Of a stretch of DNA of 21,201 nucleotides, positions 19,504 to 21,201 are shown piece after piece (position 1 is the first letter of the stretch; every line of letters begins with the position of its first letter). The DNA lies in NCBI GenBank assembly GCA_004151065.3, contig NWUY0300016167.1:17281-38481 (forward strand), read 5' to 3'. The stretch comes from Larix sibirica. Its lineage: Eukaryota; Streptophyta; Pinopsida; Pinales; Pinaceae. The notes under the pieces are model-generated. The model was not told the DNA's origin, did not search any database, and worked only from the letters and a program-made list of their open reading frames with translations. The translations under genes and the position numbers were made by a program.

Positions 19504-19573
19504 TGTTTCGGTGATGAAAATAATTTTGTTCTTCGATGTATAGACAAGAAAAATAATTTTAGCCACCGAAACA
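19504..19573. repeat. Foldback hairpin with ~28-30-nt arms
   Basis: tgtttcggtg (19504-19513) and caccgaaaca (19564-19573) are exact reverse complements. Inside them, 19514-19533 and 19546-19563 remain largely complementary (gaaaataatttt facing aaaataatttt, closing on gttctt/aaga). The arms are 19504-19533 and 19546-19573 with a 12-nt loop. It may be the relic of a foldback element or a transcribed hairpin. Confidence 0.8.
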
Positions 19574-20205
19574 TTAGCGAAAAAACTCTTTTTGGGAGAG
19601 AAAAGTCATTGTGAAACATTCTTTTTAAACCGAAACCTATTGAGATAAACTTCTTCAAAGGATGTCCTTTCAACTCTTTTGCTGGGAAAATGTCTTTTCC
19701 GATGCGATGTATCACATAGGAAAATACTTTTGGGTGTTGTATGTCACAGACAAAAAGTGATTTTGAGGGCAAACATGGAAACAAATTCTAAGCGTTTGAT
19801 TTTTTTGGAGACCATTTTCAAGGATTTGCAAGTGTTATCAAGAGACACTCAAATTATGAAAATCATGTGACACTCAAGGCAAAGGCTTTTCAAACCTTTC
19901 ATCTTAATGCATCTCTAACGTCACCAGTTTTGAAGACTAACATATAATATTTTTTGTCCGTGCATTTATTTGCGCAACGATTTAAGTTGGTATTGAACTG
20001 CCTTTAGTAAAAGATACAGGTAATAAGTTTAGAGTTATATATAGAGAAGGAATTGTACTTTTGGTGAAGTACTTGGCGTGATTTGTCACAACAAGAATAT
20101 ATATGACCGGAAAAGAATCGAGAGTGAAAAAAAATGGGTTTCCTTCAACTTCATCAAGTAGAACCCCTTTTTTTTCTTTTTTCCTATATGCATTTGGATT
20201 AGATA

Positions 20206-20219
20206 ATATATATATATAT
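20206..20219. repeat. (AT)n microsatellite
   Basis: Seven uninterrupted AT dinucleotides. Confidence 0.95.
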
Positions 20220-20860
20220 TGTATTCATGTTGTTTTTATCCTTCTCAAAATGCTGGCACATATAGTCAGAATAGTGTACATTTTGAACATTTTTACTTTT
20301 ACATGTGGATCCTATTGTCTCTAAAGCTTCATTAGCTAGGTAGCAACATTGTTGTTGTATGTTGACCAGCCTTGGTCACGTTATATATTATCTTTGGATT
20401 TATATTATATCTTTAGATTCAATTCCTAAGATGTCTTAACCCACTCTCTTTTTGGTTAAACCCCTAGCATGGGTTGAATTTGTTGTGATCCCATTGCTAT
20501 TCAATAGGTGTTCATATAATGTTTTAGTGCTTACCTAGAGAGGGGTCCACAGGCTCTGTATCAATGCAACATACCATCCTTGTTGGATTATAACCTAGGC
20601 ATGTGTGATTTGAGGTTGTATGAACCTTCTGGTGTAAACATAAATGATTTTCATCAGTCTCTAAATCCCTGCATTGAACACTCAATATACAATATGATAT
20701 GATTTAGAATGCATCTTTTGGAGAAGGTTGTATAATGCTTAGCTCCAGTTAGTACTCCAACTAGTAAGAACGTACAATTTTATTGTAATGAATTTTGATA
20801 TTGGTGATAGCAGGTGCTAGAAGCTACATCGTCGACTATGTTTTCGTACTCCATTTTTAA

Positions 20861-21201
20861 ATCAACTGTTGGAAATATTGATGTCATTCATGTCAAAGGC
20901 CAAGGGAGATTACAAATTTCCAAGATCTAGATTGCAAGATAAAGATTGTTGGAAATATTGCTTTTGGATTTTTGATGCTCAGTTCGGATACCCTATATTT
21001 GAAATCATTTTTACTCTATATACCTAGATCAAATGGGAGTATAGGTTACATGGTTAGAAGGATTATTCCGACACCTTTCCAATCGTATATGGAGCCCCCT
21101 CTAGTTCTATAGCAATGAGGAGATATGAAAGGATTTAAAAAGTCATCCCAACGAGAATTTTAGGTAGGCCTTGCCAGGATATTGAACAATGTTATGTTGG
21201 C
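20861..21201 (+). mobile_element. Possible Copia 3' end: polypurine-like tract and LTR start
   Basis: tgttggaaatattg occurs at 20867-20880 and again at 20947-20960. Between them, gatgtcattcatgtcaaagg and ccaagggagatt (about 20881-20913) resemble the gatgtcaaagggggagatt context that commonly precedes TGTTGG... LTR starts in plant Copia elements. The second copy could therefore begin an LTR that continues beyond the window. It does not match the LTR-like region at 16839-17716, so it would be a different element. Confidence 0.3.

Larger units (their letters stand above)
18901..20860. other. Unassigned intergenic DNA
   Basis: AT-rich, with stops in all frames. Short open frames (for example 19473-19784 minus and 20103-20324 plus) are not recognisable proteins. 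The first part may be further eroded Copia interior, but I could not identify integrase or RT motifs. Distinct structures here are a 51-bp tandem duplication, a foldback hairpin and a short (AT)n tract. Confidence 0.45.

Noticed and set aside
20363-20378. tgaccagccttggtca, a small palindrome containing W-box-like TTGAC
   Set aside because: Short, with no gene nearby; expected by chance.

Overview
The window looks like nuclear DNA of a land plant. It carries one recognisable protein-coding gene in a long AT-rich setting of old, broken transposable elements. The gene is a split, U2-intron-containing DEAD-box RNA helicase whose N-terminus, core and C-terminus match the plant RH24 family (related to animal DDX42/SF3b125). 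The sparse gene content, heavily decayed LINE and Copia relics and many small old duplications would suit a gymnosperm, but that placement is inference. No operon-like or bacterial organisation is present.

Layout. 1-2560: AT-rich DNA with no gene and two short tandem duplications. About 2480-2850: a possible minus-strand LTR fragment. About 3060-5150: unassigned DNA whose + strand is rich in G and poor in C. About 5290-7454: a + strand relic of a plant L1-type LINE with RT thumb, C-terminal RNase H and a short poly(A) end, broken by stops and frameshifts. 7455-8565: unassigned. 8566-9463: a candidate Stowaway/mariner-type element that contains a minus-strand tRNA-derived SINE (8742-8870) with target-site-like direct repeats. 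9464-9726: a three-copy 86-bp tandem repeat.

9727-14640 is the RH24 gene region: promoter with inverted CCAAT, GCC-core, ACGT-core and TATA elements, a leader with two uORFs, and five coding exons (10340-10934, 12048-13276, 13469-13511, 13665-14199, 14420-14471). These join in frame to 817 codons plus stop. A probable intron lies in the 3' UTR. Intron 1 holds a degenerate ~57-bp minisatellite.

14640-16840 is AT-rich 3' flank. About 16840-18900 is a Ty1/copia relic on the + strand: LTR-like region with TATA, a weak initiator-Met-type primer site, Gag with a mutated CCHC knuckle, and a deleted protease active site. 18900-21201 is mostly unassigned, with a foldback hairpin at 19504-19573 and a possible Copia polypurine tract/LTR start near the end.

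I found no multi-gene system. The most unusual signals are in how the helicase gene may be expressed: acceptor sites fused to donor-like sequences, a G-quadruplex motif just inside exon 4, leader uORFs with a GAAA-loop hairpin, and a 3' UTR intron. The nested SINE-in-MITE arrangement also stands out.
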